Below, piece by piece: positions 1 through 8,534 of a DNA stretch of 35,051 nucleotides (position 1 is the stretch's first letter; every line of letters starts with the position of its first letter). The DNA comes from a virus, in IMG/VR virus record IMGVR_UViG_3300019360_000024, positions 1-35,051 of that record. One strand, given 5' to 3'. The translations under genes were made by a program, and so were the position numbers. The notes under the pieces were generated by a model. It was not told the origin of the DNA, searched no databases, and saw only the letters and a program-made list of their open reading frames with translations.

Positions 1-1
1 C

Positions 2-916
2 GATATCGCTTGTTGCCTTGAAGCGACGGAGCTCACGGAAACGGACTGGGAGCAATTGACCACTCGGCTTCGCAACTTCGTGATGCCCTACCAGCAACTC
101 ATCGCGGACTGCAATCCCGGCCCGCCTTCTCACTGGCTGAAGGGCAGGGAAGCGCGAGGCTCTTTGCTGCTGCTGCCTTCGGTTCATGAGGACAACCCGA
201 CTCTTTATGACCGCGGGTGCCGCGCGTGGACTGAAGTGGGCAAAGCCTACATCGCAAAACTCGATGCGCTTACGGGCGTTCGTTATCTGCGGCTTCGCAA
301 AGGCATCTGGGCGATGGCCGAAGGGATGGTGTATGCCGATGTTTGGCGGCCCGAGCTGCTCATTGACCGCTTCGATATTCCCGCCGACTGGGATCGCATC
401 CTCTCAATTGATTTTGGATTCACGAATCCGTTTGTCTGCCAATGGTGGGTGATGGATCCGGATGGCCGGCTCTACCGCTACCGCGAGATATACCGGACTC
501 GCCGCCTGGTGGAAGATCACGCGCGTGAGATTCTTGGGCTGATGGCGGGTGAACCCGCTCCGGTAGCGGTGGTGACCGATCACGACGCGGAAGACAGGGC
601 AACGCTCGAAAAATACCTTGGCCTTGGAACGATCCCGGCGATCAAGAGCGTGAGCGACGGGATTCAAGCGGTCGCCGGTCGAATGAAGATTGCGGGCGAT
701 AGCAAGGCGCGCATCTTCTTGCTTCGCGACTCGCTTGTTTCACGTGACACTGATCTTGCGGAGCGCAAGCTCCCGACCTCGACGGAGGAAGAGATCGAGG
801 GCTACGTTTGGGATGAGAAGAAGGACCAGCCGGTCAAGCGCGATGACCACGGCATGGATGCGATGCGCTACGCTGTGATGCATTTTGAATCGGCCTCGCA
901 GGGGGTGTACGTGTGA
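2..916 (+). CDS. terL: Terminase large subunit, C-terminal part (partial)
   Basis: This is the second half of the packaging motor gene; the frame is open from base 2, so the gene begins outside the left edge and its first part lies at the right end of the window. The fragment starts DIACCLEATE, which fits the Walker B/catalytic Glu segment of the ATPase. The RNase H-like headful nuclease follows, with candidate metal-binding Asp residues in SIDFGF (codon 410-412), VTDHD (578-580) and GMDAMRY (857-859). The family translocates DNA into the prohead and cuts it. The stop overlaps the GTG start of the portal gene by 4 bases. The nuclease motifs are visible; the joining of the two halves is inferred. 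Confidence 0.93.
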   Translation, partial: DIACCLEATELTETDWEQLTTRLRNFVMPYQQLIADCNPGPPSHWLKGREARGSLLLLPSVHEDNPTLYDRGCRAWTEVGKAYIAKLDALTGVRYLRLRKGIWAMAEGMVYADVWRPELLIDRFDIPADWDRILSIDFGFTNPFVCQWWVMDPDGRLYRYREIYRTRRLVEDHAREILGLMAGEPAPVAVVTDHDAEDRATLEKYLGLGTIPAIKSVSDGIQAVAGRMKIAGDSKARIFLLRDSLVSRDTDLAERKLPTSTEEEIEGYVWDEKKDQPVKRDDHGMDAMRYAVMHFESASQGVYV

Positions 917-3108
917 GCGTGCGCGCGCGCTTTAAGGCCTGGTGGCATGACGTGTCGGCGAAGCGCGCCTTTGATCTCGTGCGGATCGGAGTTGAGGGCT
1001 TGCCGCAGTATCCGCCCGTAAATGTCGTGAGCCTGCAAGGCTGGTATCGCCGTAACGAGCTCGTTTACGCCTGCATTCAGAAGATTGCGGAGGCGGCGCT
1101 CGATCCGGAACCGGTTGTTGAAAGATGGAACGGGTCCGAGTGGGAGAGGGAGGCCGGTCACCCGCTCAGACAACTGCTGATGCGGCCGAATCCGGAGATG
1201 GACGGCGCGCAGTTCCTTCAAAGCTGGCTTATCTCCGAGCAGATAGCCGGCGAGTTCTACGCTGAGATCGTGCGCGGAGACTCCGGGCGGCCAACCGAAC
1301 TCTGGCCGCTCGATCCGGCGAAAATGGCGGTCGTTCCGGGGAGCGGCGGCCGCCGAATCGCCGGTTATGAATTCAGGGACGGTGCGAGCAAGGTCGAATT
1401 GAAACCGAAAGATGTTTTGGTTTCGCGCCTCCCCGATCCGGCGAACATCTATCACGGCCTTTCGCCTTTGGCTGTCGCGCTCGGGTCCGTCGAGGCTGAC
1501 AGCCAGCAAACGGACTACGTCCGCGCGTTCTTTCAAAACTCGGGAATCCCTTCGGGGATCATCAAGGTCCTTGGGCGAAAACTTCGCGAGGGTGAGGCTG
1601 AGGCCATTCAGGAGCGATGGGTTAATCGCTACGGCTGGGGCGGGCGCTACTCGCGAGGGCCGGCTGTCTTCGATGAGAACGCGGAATATGAGAAGGTTGG
1701 CTCGTCTCTCGCCGATATTGAATCGCAGACGCTGCGCTGCCAGATCGAGGCGCGGATATGCGCCGTGTTCGGCGTTCCGCCCCTGCTTGTCGGCGCATAC
1801 GTAGGGCTCCTCTACGTCAATCAGCGCGGGAGCGCGAAGGAAGCGCAGATTGATTTCTGGATGAACACGATGTCGCCGGTATTTAAGCGCCTGCGCCTCT
1901 TTCTCACCTGGAGACTGCTCCCGGAATGGGGGAAGGAGCGGGATGTTAGAGCTGAGCGAATCAGGGTGAACTGGGATATGTCGCAAGTGATGGCGCTTCA
2001 AGAAGAGATCGCTTCACGCTCGATGCGGGCGCGCGAGGATTTCCGCGTCGGCTTGCTTACGCTCAACCGCGCCCTTGGCGTGCTCGGTTATCCGCCCGAG
2101 AAGGGCGGCGACTATTTCTTGCGGCGGGCCAATCAGATCCCGATTACGCCGGATGTGGTCGCGCAGCAACTCGAAGCCGCCGCGGGCGTGACTGAGCAGG
2201 CGATTTCGGTAGTTCTTACCGGGTCGCGTGATCCAAGTTATGTGGATGAAGATGAGGGCGAGAAGCGAGCGAGCGCGCCTCGCTCGCTTAAAACCTTTGA
2301 TTGGGACGGCGTTCGGTGCTGGCGAGAGCCATCCGAGACTGAGCGAAAGATTGGCCTTGTTGATACGGGTAGAGAGATGATTGCAGGTGAAGCGTACGCG
2401 CTTTCCCGCCTGCTCATCGCCCGCGGCGCTTTGATCGATGAGGCGATCAGGAAACTGCTGAGGCTTAAGCCTCGCGACTTCCATAAGCTCACTCTCGACT
2501 GGCCGCAGGCTTCACACTTAGCCCTTAAGTCTGAGCTTGAGACGCTCTTTGATAATGGCCGGACGCTTCTCCGGCGTGAACTCCGTCGCCAGACGCAGGA
2601 GGATGAACAGGAGAAGGCGAAAGCTTCGCGGAAGCTTCTCGATGAGGATGCGGCGCGGCTTGATAGGTTATCTGAGGCGACGATCAGCCGCGTGCTCAAT
2701 GATATTCAATCGCGCGCCGCCGCCGCCGCCGCTCATTTTGTCTTGCTCTCTCCGGTTGAATTTGAGCGCAGGGTTCGAGCGCGGCTTGAAGATTCGAGCA
2801 AAGCGTTTCTTGAGGCGGCGGCGACCGAGGGCGCAAATACGGCGATTGCGCTGGGGCGCGATCGGGAGATGAAGGCCGCGCGCGATGACGATAGAGAGGC
2901 GTACTGGATTTATGGCTGGGTGACAGCCTTCGAATACGGCAATCCTTGTAAGGCGTGCCGCGATCTCGAAACCTTTACGCTTAACAACGATGTTCGTGAA
3001 CGAAAAGACTTGCCGGATTGTCCGCTGCCTGACTGCGCAGGTGGGTACGGACGCTGTAGGTGCACGGTTATCATGATGCGGGCTGTACCGCGAGGTTATC
3101 CAAACTGA
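913..3108 (+). CDS. Portal protein fused to a MuF-type head protein
   Basis: A 731-residue protein, well above the usual 430-500 of an HK97-type portal. Residues about 1-430 look like the portal ring subunit (early QGWYRRNELVYACI segment, then PPLLVGAY). The remainder is a long charged helical region ending in a Cys-rich tail (CKAC near residue 679, then DCPLPDC and CRCTV), as in the Mu gpF minor head family, which is usually a separate downstream gene. The start is GTG, chosen because it gives a GTGA overlap with terL and the portal N-terminus follows at once. It should sit at the DNA-entry vertex, with the MuF part possibly inside the capsid. The portal assignment is confident; the MuF boundary is approximate. 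Confidence 0.88.
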   Translation: MSVRARFKAWWHDVSAKRAFDLVRIGVEGLPQYPPVNVVSLQGWYRRNELVYACIQKIAEAALDPEPVVERWNGSEWEREAGHPLRQLLMRPNPEMDGAQFLQSWLISEQIAGEFYAEIVRGDSGRPTELWPLDPAKMAVVPGSGGRRIAGYEFRDGASKVELKPKDVLVSRLPDPANIYHGLSPLAVALGSVEADSQQTDYVRAFFQNSGIPSGIIKVLGRKLREGEAEAIQERWVNRYGWGGRYSRGPAVFDENAEYEKVGSSLADIESQTLRCQIEARICAVFGVPPLLVGAYVGLLYVNQRGSAKEAQIDFWMNTMSPVFKRLRLFLTWRLLPEWGKERDVRAERIRVNWDMSQVMALQEEIASRSMRAREDFRVGLLTLNRALGVLGYPPEKGGDYFLRRANQIPITPDVVAQQLEAAAGVTEQAISVVLTGSRDPSYVDEDEGEKRASAPRSLKTFDWDGVRCWREPSETERKIGLVDTGREMIAGEAYALSRLLIARGALIDEAIRKLLRLKPRDFHKLTLDWPQASHLALKSELETLFDNGRTLLRRELRRQTQEDEQEKAKASRKLLDEDAARLDRLSEATISRVLNDIQSRAAAAAAHFVLLSPVEFERRVRARLEDSSKAFLEAAATEGANTAIALGRDREMKAARDDDREAYWIYGWVTAFEYGNPCKACRDLETFTLNNDVRERKDLPDCPLPDCAGGYGRCRCTVIMMRAVPRGYPN

Positions 3109-3116
3109 GGAGTTTT

Positions 3117-3905
3117 ATGGAGCTTGAATTCAAATCTCTACCGCAATTCGTGAAGACGATTGAAGGTAGGACGGTGACCGGGGTATGCGCTGTCTTCGGT
3201 AACATAGATCTTGGCCGTGACAGGCTCTGGCCCGGCGCCTTCTCAAAGACTTTGGCCGAAGGGCGCGGACGCTTCAAGCACCTCTGGAACCACGGGCAGG
3301 ACGGCTGGGATTATTTCTGCACGCCCCCGGTCGCGGCGATTCGCGAGCTGAAAGAAATCGGTCGCGAGGCCTTGCCTGAATCGGTCCTCGCCTATGCGCC
3401 CGATGCGACGGGCGGACTTGAGGTCACGCGCGAATACCTGGAGACGGAGCGCGGCAATGAAGTGCTCGACGCAATCGTTAAGGGCGCCGGGCTCGAGATG
3501 TCGTTCGGGTATGACACGATCAAACGGGACTACTCGACCGTCAACGAGGGACTGGTTACCGAGATGCGCGTGCGCGAGCTGGTCGAGGTTAGATTGTGGG
3601 ATACGTCGGATGTCAACTGGGGGATGAATCCGGCGACGACGGTGGACGGTAAGGCGATTGAGCGAATGAGCGCTCTCGTCTCCCGCGTCGAAAAGGCTGT
3701 TGAAGAGTTTCGATCCGGCAAAGTCGAATTTGCCGATCATCTGCTTAAGCTCCGCGCGCTGCTCGCGGAGCTTAAGCTTGACGATGAAGAGCAGCAACCT
3801 GAAGAGCAACCCGAAACAGAGAGCCGAGCCGAGGCGAGCTTTGATTGGCGCGCGTCACTCACTCAAGAACTGGATCAGTTGCGAGAACTGGAACTTTCTA
3901 TTTGA
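3117..3905 (+). CDS. HK97-family prohead protease
   Basis: A 262-residue serine protease of the herpesvirus/HK97 assemblin fold that matures the prohead by cutting the scaffold and capsid N-terminus. The candidate catalytic His lies in HLWNHGQD (about residues 54-61) and the nucleophile in EMSFGYD (Ser about 129). The usual AVFGNID and GAFSKTL segments precede them. The ATG at 3117 follows AGGAG with 6-base spacing; the frame stays open upstream into the portal gene, but that extension has no ribosome site. The C-terminal 70 residues are acidic and Gln/Glu-rich. It lies directly between portal and capsid, as is standard in this module. Confidence 0.9.
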   Translation: MELEFKSLPQFVKTIEGRTVTGVCAVFGNIDLGRDRLWPGAFSKTLAEGRGRFKHLWNHGQDGWDYFCTPPVAAIRELKEIGREALPESVLAYAPDATGGLEVTREYLETERGNEVLDAIVKGAGLEMSFGYDTIKRDYSTVNEGLVTEMRVRELVEVRLWDTSDVNWGMNPATTVDGKAIERMSALVSRVEKAVEEFRSGKVEFADHLLKLRALLAELKLDDEEQQPEEQPETESRAEASFDWRASLTQELDQLRELELSI

Positions 3906-3913
3906 GGTGAAAT

Positions 3914-5305
3914 ATGAGTGACCGAATCAAGGGCCTGAAAGCCAATCTCTTGAAGATGGTTCAGGAGAATCGCGCGCTCGCTGATGAATTGGAGACGAAA
4001 GGCGAGAGCGCGACCGAAGAAGAACATAAGCAGCTTGCGCAGGGCATCACTGCGGCGAAGATGCTCAAGGACAAGCTCGGCAATCTTCAATTCCTTGAAG
4101 ACACCGAAAGCGAATTGACCAGGCCCGACCCTGAGGAGGAGCAAGGGAAGGGAAGAAAAACCTGGGACTCTCCCGCCGAACCTAAAATCATTCGGCCCCG
4201 TTGGGCCTCCGTGAAAAATTTCCATCGCGACTCGAGGCGCGAATCGGAAGAGGCCGCATACGGTTTCGGCATGTGGTTTGCCGCGGCGTTTGGCCGCGCG
4301 GAAGATCCGGCGACGGCCAAAGCTCGCGAATGGATCGCGGAGCGAGGCATCAAGCTGATGTCTGATACGGGTGTCGAGCTCAAGACAATGAAGGAATCCG
4401 TCAACACCACGGGAGGCTTCCTTGTCCCTCCGGAGTTTGACAATGATTTGATCGACCTTCGCGAAACCTATGGGCTGTTTCGCCAGTTTGCCCGCATCGT
4501 CCCGATGATGCGGGACACGAAGAGTATTGGCCGCCGCACGTCAGGCCTGACAGCTTACTTCGCGGGCGAAGCGACGGCGCCCACAGAGAGTGAAAAGGCT
4601 TGGGATCAGGTGACCTTGACTGCGCGCAAGCTTATGACCTTGACGCGCGTCTCATCCGAACTCAACGAGGACATCATTGTCTCTCTCGGCGATGATCTCG
4701 CCGGAGAGATCGCCTACGCGTTCGCGAACAAGGAGGACGAATGCGGCTTTAACGGTGACGGAACCTCGACCTATGGCGGCATCAATGGCGTTCGTAATCG
4801 CCTGAAGGATGTCTACGGCGCGGGCGGCGGCGTTGGCCTCGTTGTCGGCGCGGGCAACGCGTATTCGGAATTGACGCTCGCGAATTTCAACAGCGTTGTC
4901 GGTTCGCTTCCCGAATATGCGGATAGACCGGATAGCGCGTGGTTCTGCTCGCGCTTCTTCTGGGCGACGGTTATGCAGCGCCTTGCGGTTGCGGCGGGCG
5001 GCGTAACCGCTGAGGAGATTGAAGGGAAGCGGCTGAAGACGTTCCTCGGCTACCCGGTTAAAACCTCGCAGGTAATGCCGAAGACTGAGGGGAACTCACA
5101 GGTCCCGGTCGTGTTTGGGAGTTTGCGCCTCGCTGCTCGCTTCGGGGATCGGCGTCAGACTGTAATATCAATGTCCGAGCATCGCTACTTCGACACCGAT
5201 GAGATCGGTGTGAAGGGGACTGAGCGCTTCGATATTGTTGTTCACGACGTGGGTGACGCCACGAACGCCGGGCCGGTCGTTGGCTTGATTACCGCATCCT
5301 CGTAA
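3914..5305 (+). CDS. Major capsid protein, HK97 fold
   Basis: A 463-residue capsid protein. Residues 1-70 are a charged coiled coil, the delta/scaffold domain normally removed by the protease. A linker follows, and the HK97 fold begins around SVNTTGGFLVPPEF (about residue 160), with the typical TSGLTAYFAGEATAPTES and ANKEDECGFNGDG segments. GAGGTGAAAT directly precedes the ATG, and the gene starts 8 bases after the protease stop. A hairpin terminator follows, as is common after a highly expressed capsid gene. Confidence 0.93.
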   Translation: MSDRIKGLKANLLKMVQENRALADELETKGESATEEEHKQLAQGITAAKMLKDKLGNLQFLEDTESELTRPDPEEEQGKGRKTWDSPAEPKIIRPRWASVKNFHRDSRRESEEAAYGFGMWFAAAFGRAEDPATAKAREWIAERGIKLMSDTGVELKTMKESVNTTGGFLVPPEFDNDLIDLRETYGLFRQFARIVPMMRDTKSIGRRTSGLTAYFAGEATAPTESEKAWDQVTLTARKLMTLTRVSSELNEDIIVSLGDDLAGEIAYAFANKEDECGFNGDGTSTYGGINGVRNRLKDVYGAGGGVGLVVGAGNAYSELTLANFNSVVGSLPEYADRPDSAWFCSRFFWATVMQRLAVAAGGVTAEEIEGKRLKTFLGYPVKTSQVMPKTEGNSQVPVVFGSLRLAARFGDRRQTVISMSEHRYFDTDEIGVKGTERFDIVVHDVGDATNAGPVVGLITASS

Positions 5306-5335
5306 CCCGATCGGGGCAGGGGCTGACTGTTAATT

Positions 5336-5368
5336 ATGCGGGCGCGCCGCCCTTGCGCCCGCATTTTT
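5336..5368 (+). terminator. Intrinsic terminator after the capsid gene
   Basis: ATGCGGGCGC (5336-5345) pairs perfectly with GCGCCCGCAT (5355-5364) across a 9-base loop, followed by five T. It probably lowers transcription of the downstream genes relative to capsid. Confidence 0.8.
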
Positions 5369-5382
5369 CCAAAGGATTTTTT

Positions 5383-5838
5383 ATGATTGCTGCGCAAAAT
5401 AAAAAGGTGATCGGAGTAACGTTCCCGGTCGCGATTGTAGATAACGCCTCGTGGACAACCGTCGAGATCGATACACTTGGTTTTGATTACGCCGAATTCG
5501 TCTGGATTCTCGGCGCGACCGACATCGCCATGGTCGCGCTGAAGGTTCAGGAGAGCGACACATCGGGATCAGGCATGGCGGATGTGCCCGGCGCCATCTT
5601 CGGCACATCGAATAATGACGCTGGGAGCGCCTCTACGCTCCCGAGCGCGACGGATGACAATAAGCTGTTTTCGATTTGCTTGGATTTGACGAAGCGTAAG
5701 CGCTACTTAGATCTAGTGGCGACTAACGGTGACGGCACGGCGGGCGGATTCGGAGCTTGCGTCTGCATCCTCACGCGCGCTGAGGCTTCCCCGAATACGG
5801 CCGCGAAGTCCGGCTACTCACAGCGGCTGATCGTATGA
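5383..5838 (+). CDS. Probable virion structural (capsid-decoration-like) protein
   Basis: A 151-residue soluble protein rich in beta-type sequence (TTVEIDTLGFDYAEFVW, LKVQESDTSGSG, RKRYLDLVAT). It begins at an ATG 6 bases after AAAGGA; an upstream in-frame TTG lies inside the terminator and is unlikely. Proteins of this general look follow the capsid gene in many uncultured phages and are thought to be virion parts, perhaps head decoration. That role is inferred from position; no catalytic motif is visible. Confidence 0.6.
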   Translation: MIAAQNKKVIGVTFPVAIVDNASWTTVEIDTLGFDYAEFVWILGATDIAMVALKVQESDTSGSGMADVPGAIFGTSNNDAGSASTLPSATDDNKLFSICLDLTKRKRYLDLVATNGDGTAGGFGACVCILTRAEASPNTAAKSGYSQRLIV

Positions 5839-6125
5839 GGCTGAGCTTTTGGAAACAGAAAGAGCCGCCGACATCGAGCCGAGCCTTGATTACGGTCGAG
5901 GCTCCGCTCGATTCGTCGGCGCGCGCCTGGCTCCTGGCTGTTCATCTGAATGACAGCCGGAAGCTCGAGCGCGTTATTAAGGCGCCGCTTGATTCGGCGC
6001 TCGACAGGGCGCGCGAGACCGCGCGCAGCGGCGTCGAGTGGTCGGACGGTGAGCAGTGGTTTTGTTACCCGGGGCATGCGGTGCTTCGGGTGACGGTGAG
6101 GGCCCATGAAAATCAGACTGATTAA
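5835..6125 (+). CDS. Hypothetical protein in the head module
   Basis: A 96-residue protein of unknown function. Its ATG overlaps the stop of the gene before (ATGA), and its own 3' end overlaps the next gene by 20 bases, so it is translationally coupled in the structural operon. It is a mixed alpha/beta sequence with no membrane segment. Position suggests a small head or connector component. Confidence 0.6.
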   Translation: MRLSFWKQKEPPTSSRALITVEAPLDSSARAWLLAVHLNDSRKLERVIKAPLDSALDRARETARSGVEWSDGEQWFCYPGHAVLRVTVRAHENQTD

Positions 6126-6411
6126 GCCGTACATGTTGAGCGCGGCGGGTGATGCGATCGATCCCGATGAGCCGGTTGCGCTTCTGCTGATTGATCGGGG
6201 TTGGGCTATCCCTGTGGCGGCGGGTGATGCGATCGATCCCGATGAGCCGGTTGCGCTTCTGCTGATTGATCGGGGTTGGGATATTCCTGTTGTTGAGGTC
6301 GAGGTCGCGCCCATTTCCCCCAAGCCGCAGGCTCTGCCGGGGCCATCTGAGATCAAAGACGGCCCGATCGGACGCCTGCGGCGCAAACTCAAACACCGGA
6401 GGCGCGAATGA
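6106..6411 (+). CDS. Small structural-module protein with an internal duplication
   Basis: A 101-residue protein of unknown function. Residues 13-37 (AAGDAIDPDEPVALLLIDRG and five more) are repeated immediately as residues 38-62, with one changed residue. Without the duplication the protein would be about 76 residues: an N-terminal MKIRLIKPYML strand, one repeat, a Pro-rich linker and a basic tail (RRKLKHRRRE). The start follows the previous gene by overlap and the stop overlaps the next ATG. A head-completion role is possible from position only. Confidence 0.6.
   Translation: MKIRLIKPYMLSAAGDAIDPDEPVALLLIDRGWAIPVAAGDAIDPDEPVALLLIDRGWDIPVVEVEVAPISPKPQALPGPSEIKDGPIGRLRRKLKHRRRE
6142..6291 (+). 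repeat. In-frame 75-bp tandem duplication
   Basis: Two adjacent 75-bp units (6142-6216 and 6217-6291) match at 72 of 75 bases; the three differences lie in the last 13 bases. The length is a multiple of 3, so the reading frame is kept. The near-identity points to a recent duplication. Confidence 0.95.
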
Positions 6412-6677
6412 GTTGGTCTTACGATTCATCCGCGCTTGAGAAGGCGCTCAACTGGGTGCGCTTCCGCATCGGTGACACCGATACGGATGATCAGCAGCTC
6501 TCTGATGAGGAAATCGGCGCCTTGCTTGCTTTCTACGATGATAGATACCTCGCGGCGGCGGATTCGGCGCGAGCCATCGCCGCGAAGTTCGGCCTTCGCG
6601 GCGGAGCGAAGGAGCAAGAGGCGCTGCTTGCGCTCGCGAGCGCAATCCAGGCTGAAGGCAAACCTGAGTACCTATGA
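6408..6677 (+). CDS. Head-tail connector-like protein
   Basis: An 89-residue, mostly helical protein. The pattern VRFRIGDTDTDDQQLSDEEI followed by YLAAADSARAIAAKF is typical of small head-tail adaptor proteins that dock on the portal. The ATG overlaps the stop before it and the stop overlaps the next ATG. Placed after capsid and small proteins, this is the usual position for the first connector. Family recognition is by eye. Confidence 0.65.
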   Translation: MSWSYDSSALEKALNWVRFRIGDTDTDDQQLSDEEIGALLAFYDDRYLAAADSARAIAAKFGLRGGAKEQEALLALASAIQAEGKPEYL

Positions 6678-7186
6678 AAAGCGTGCGCAATTTACCAATC
6701 CGGTATCGGCCCGGCTTCGATGACTGGGATGATGAGTGGGCGGCGTCGCTTAGAGGTCAGCATCTTGGCGTCTACGGGGTGAAGATTTGCGATCAGCTTG
6801 CAGGCCTGGTTGCGGGTGACACAAGAGAGATCCTCGTTTATCCGATTGTTCCGGTCTTGCGCTCCGGGGCTTCGCGGACGGTCTCAAAGGCCTGGCTCGC
6901 TATCAAAGCGAGCCAGACGGCGAGCGATCCAACAGCGAATGCCGCATGGACGGCGGTCGGCGGAATGCTCTCCATTACGACATCAAATGTCGCGGGCATT
7001 GGGCAAATCCTGAACGCTCAGGCGCCGGAACTGCGCTTTGACATTACGGCGGCGAACACGGTCCCCTTGACCGCGCGCCGCATCTACTATTTCGATTGCC
7101 AGATGAAGATGTCGGATGGCGCGCTCTACACAGTTGAGCGCGGCAGCTTCGAGTTGGGGCAACAGATCACGATCGCCACAAGCTGA
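6674..7186 (+). CDS. Probable structural protein with Ig/BppU-N-like beta domain
   Basis: A 170-residue protein. The second half alternates hydrophobic strands (RTVSKAWLAIKASQTASDPT, LRFDITAANTVPLTARRIYY, DCQMKMSDGALYTVERGSFE), a pattern seen in small phage proteins resembling the N-terminal domain of baseplate upper protein BppU. That suggests a tail-tip or fibre-attachment role, but it is inference. The gene is coupled to the connector by ATGA overlap. Confidence 0.5.
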   Translation: MKSVRNLPIRYRPGFDDWDDEWAASLRGQHLGVYGVKICDQLAGLVAGDTREILVYPIVPVLRSGASRTVSKAWLAIKASQTASDPTANAAWTAVGGMLSITTSNVAGIGQILNAQAPELRFDITAANTVPLTARRIYYFDCQMKMSDGALYTVERGSFELGQQITIATS

Positions 7187-7192
7187 GGATTT

Positions 7193-8164
7193 ATGGCGCT
7201 TACAAGACACGACGGGCTTGGCAATAAATTCACGGAGAAAACCACTGAATCGGGTGGTGAGCACACGCAGCATGTAATCGTGGATTCGGGTGGAGGGGGC
7301 GGGACTCAGTATACCGAGGACGCGGCGAGCGCAGGAGGGGAAGCGCTCAGCCTCGCGGGCGCCGTGCGGCGAGACACAGCGGCGTCATCAAGCGGCGCGG
7401 ACGGCGATTACTCGACAATCAATACTGATTCCTCGGGCCGACTATGGGTGAACGCCTCAGGCGCCGCCGTGCCGGTGACGGACAACAATTCAACCCTGTC
7501 GGTTGATGACGGCGCGGGATCACTCACCGTTGACGGCGCGGTGACAGCGAACGCCGGCAGCGGGACGTTTGTAGTAGGCGATGGCGGCGGCGCAATTTCG
7601 GTTGATGATAACGGCGGGTCATTGACAGTAGACGGGACGGTCGCAATTTCAAGCCTTCCCGCTTCGACGGGCACGATCGAAGTCGTCGGCGATGTGGCGC
7701 ACGATGCAGTTGCGGCGGGCAATCCTGTGCGGATCGGGGCGAAGGCTGAGACCGCGATCAGCGGCGTTACGCTTGTCGCTGATGGCGACGCGAGCGATTT
7801 ATTTTGCGGCGTGGACGGCGTGCTCATTACGCGCCCGCATTGCAACCTCGAGGATATCGTGAGCGGCAACGCGAGCAACACGGATGGCTCCTCGACTCAA
7901 GTGATTGCGGCGGCGGGCGCGGGTATCAAGCAATACCTGACATCGGTTGGCCTGACCAACACCTCTTCAACAAATACTTATTGCGAACTGAAGAGTGGGA
8001 CCACGGTTCGCGCTACATTCTCTGTGCCGGCAAACGGCGGCGTCGTTTTTTCCTGGGCTGTTCCCTTGCCGCCGAACGCGGCGAATGAAGCGTGGAACTT
8101 CGATCCTGGCGCCGCGGTGACGACGATGTATTGCTCAATGGTCGGATTTAAATCGAAAGTGTAG
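7193..8164 (+). CDS. Beta-repeat fibre-like structural protein
   Basis: A 323-residue protein with low-complexity, Gly/Ser/Asp-rich sequence. It contains repeated beta units (VTDNNSTLSVDDGAGSLTVD, then AISVDDNGGSLTVDGTVAI) preceded by VRRDTAAS..DGDYSTINTDSSGRLWVN, a block common in fibre or virion-surface proteins of uncultured phages. The C-terminal 110 residues look like a compact beta domain (YCELKSGTTVRATFSVPANG). It probably forms a trimeric spike or head/tail fibre. Confidence 0.6.
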   Translation: MALTRHDGLGNKFTEKTTESGGEHTQHVIVDSGGGGGTQYTEDAASAGGEALSLAGAVRRDTAASSSGADGDYSTINTDSSGRLWVNASGAAVPVTDNNSTLSVDDGAGSLTVDGAVTANAGSGTFVVGDGGGAISVDDNGGSLTVDGTVAISSLPASTGTIEVVGDVAHDAVAAGNPVRIGAKAETAISGVTLVADGDASDLFCGVDGVLITRPHCNLEDIVSGNASNTDGSSTQVIAAAGAGIKQYLTSVGLTNTSSTNTYCELKSGTTVRATFSVPANGGVVFSWAVPLPPNAANEAWNFDPGAAVTTMYCSMVGFKSKV

Positions 8165-8168
8165 CTCC

Positions 8169-8342
8169 ATGGTTTGGCTGAGAGTCTTCGTTGTTTCGCT
8201 CGTCGTGATGATTTGTACGTTCCTTGGCGCGTGGTTCATCACTGCGCGCTTTGATAGGCGCCTTAACGTCATTCTCGATTGGCTGCGCAACCTTGAGGGA
8301 CGCGTGCGGGAAATCGAGAATGAGATAGAGAGGGAGCAATGA
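8169..8342 (+). CDS. Small membrane protein with coiled coil
   Basis: A 57-residue protein: an N-terminal transmembrane helix (VFVVSLVVMICTFLGAWFI) followed by a charged helix ending VREIENEIEREQ. It begins 4 bases after the previous stop and its own stop directly abuts the next ATG, which also encodes a single-helix protein. A holin or spanin-like role in lysis is possible, but nothing diagnostic is present. Confidence 0.6.
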   Translation: MVWLRVFVVSLVVMICTFLGAWFITARFDRRLNVILDWLRNLEGRVREIENEIEREQ

Positions 8343-8534
8343 ATGTCTTCGGCCTGGGTCACAGTGGCGGTTTCCCTGGTCACGGGCCTTATGACCGCAG
8401 CCGGCGCTTTTTGGGGCGTACGCGTCGCTCTAGCGCGTGTCGAGGAGCGAATTAACTCGCTCGCTCAGATTGTCCAACAGCTTCAGGAGCGAGTAGCGCG
8501 CCTTGAGGCGCCATTTTTCAACAGAGACAGATGA
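8343..8534 (+). CDS. Small membrane protein, XhlA/holin-like
   Basis: A 63-residue protein: one hydrophobic helix (VTVAVSLVTGLMTAAGAFWG) followed by a coiled coil (VEERINSLAQIVQQLQERVA). It has the same plan as the gene directly before it, so the two may be a pair. The plan resembles haemolysin XhlA-type proteins associated with phage holins. The stop overlaps the start of the first fibre gene. The lysis role is inference, since no endolysin is recognised nearby. Confidence 0.6.
   Translation: MSSAWVTVAVSLVTGLMTAAGAFWGVRVALARVEERINSLAQIVQQLQERVARLEAPFFNRDR

Noticed and set aside
868-2001. Minus-strand frame of 377 codons
   Set aside because: It is the complement of the portal gene, which is well supported.
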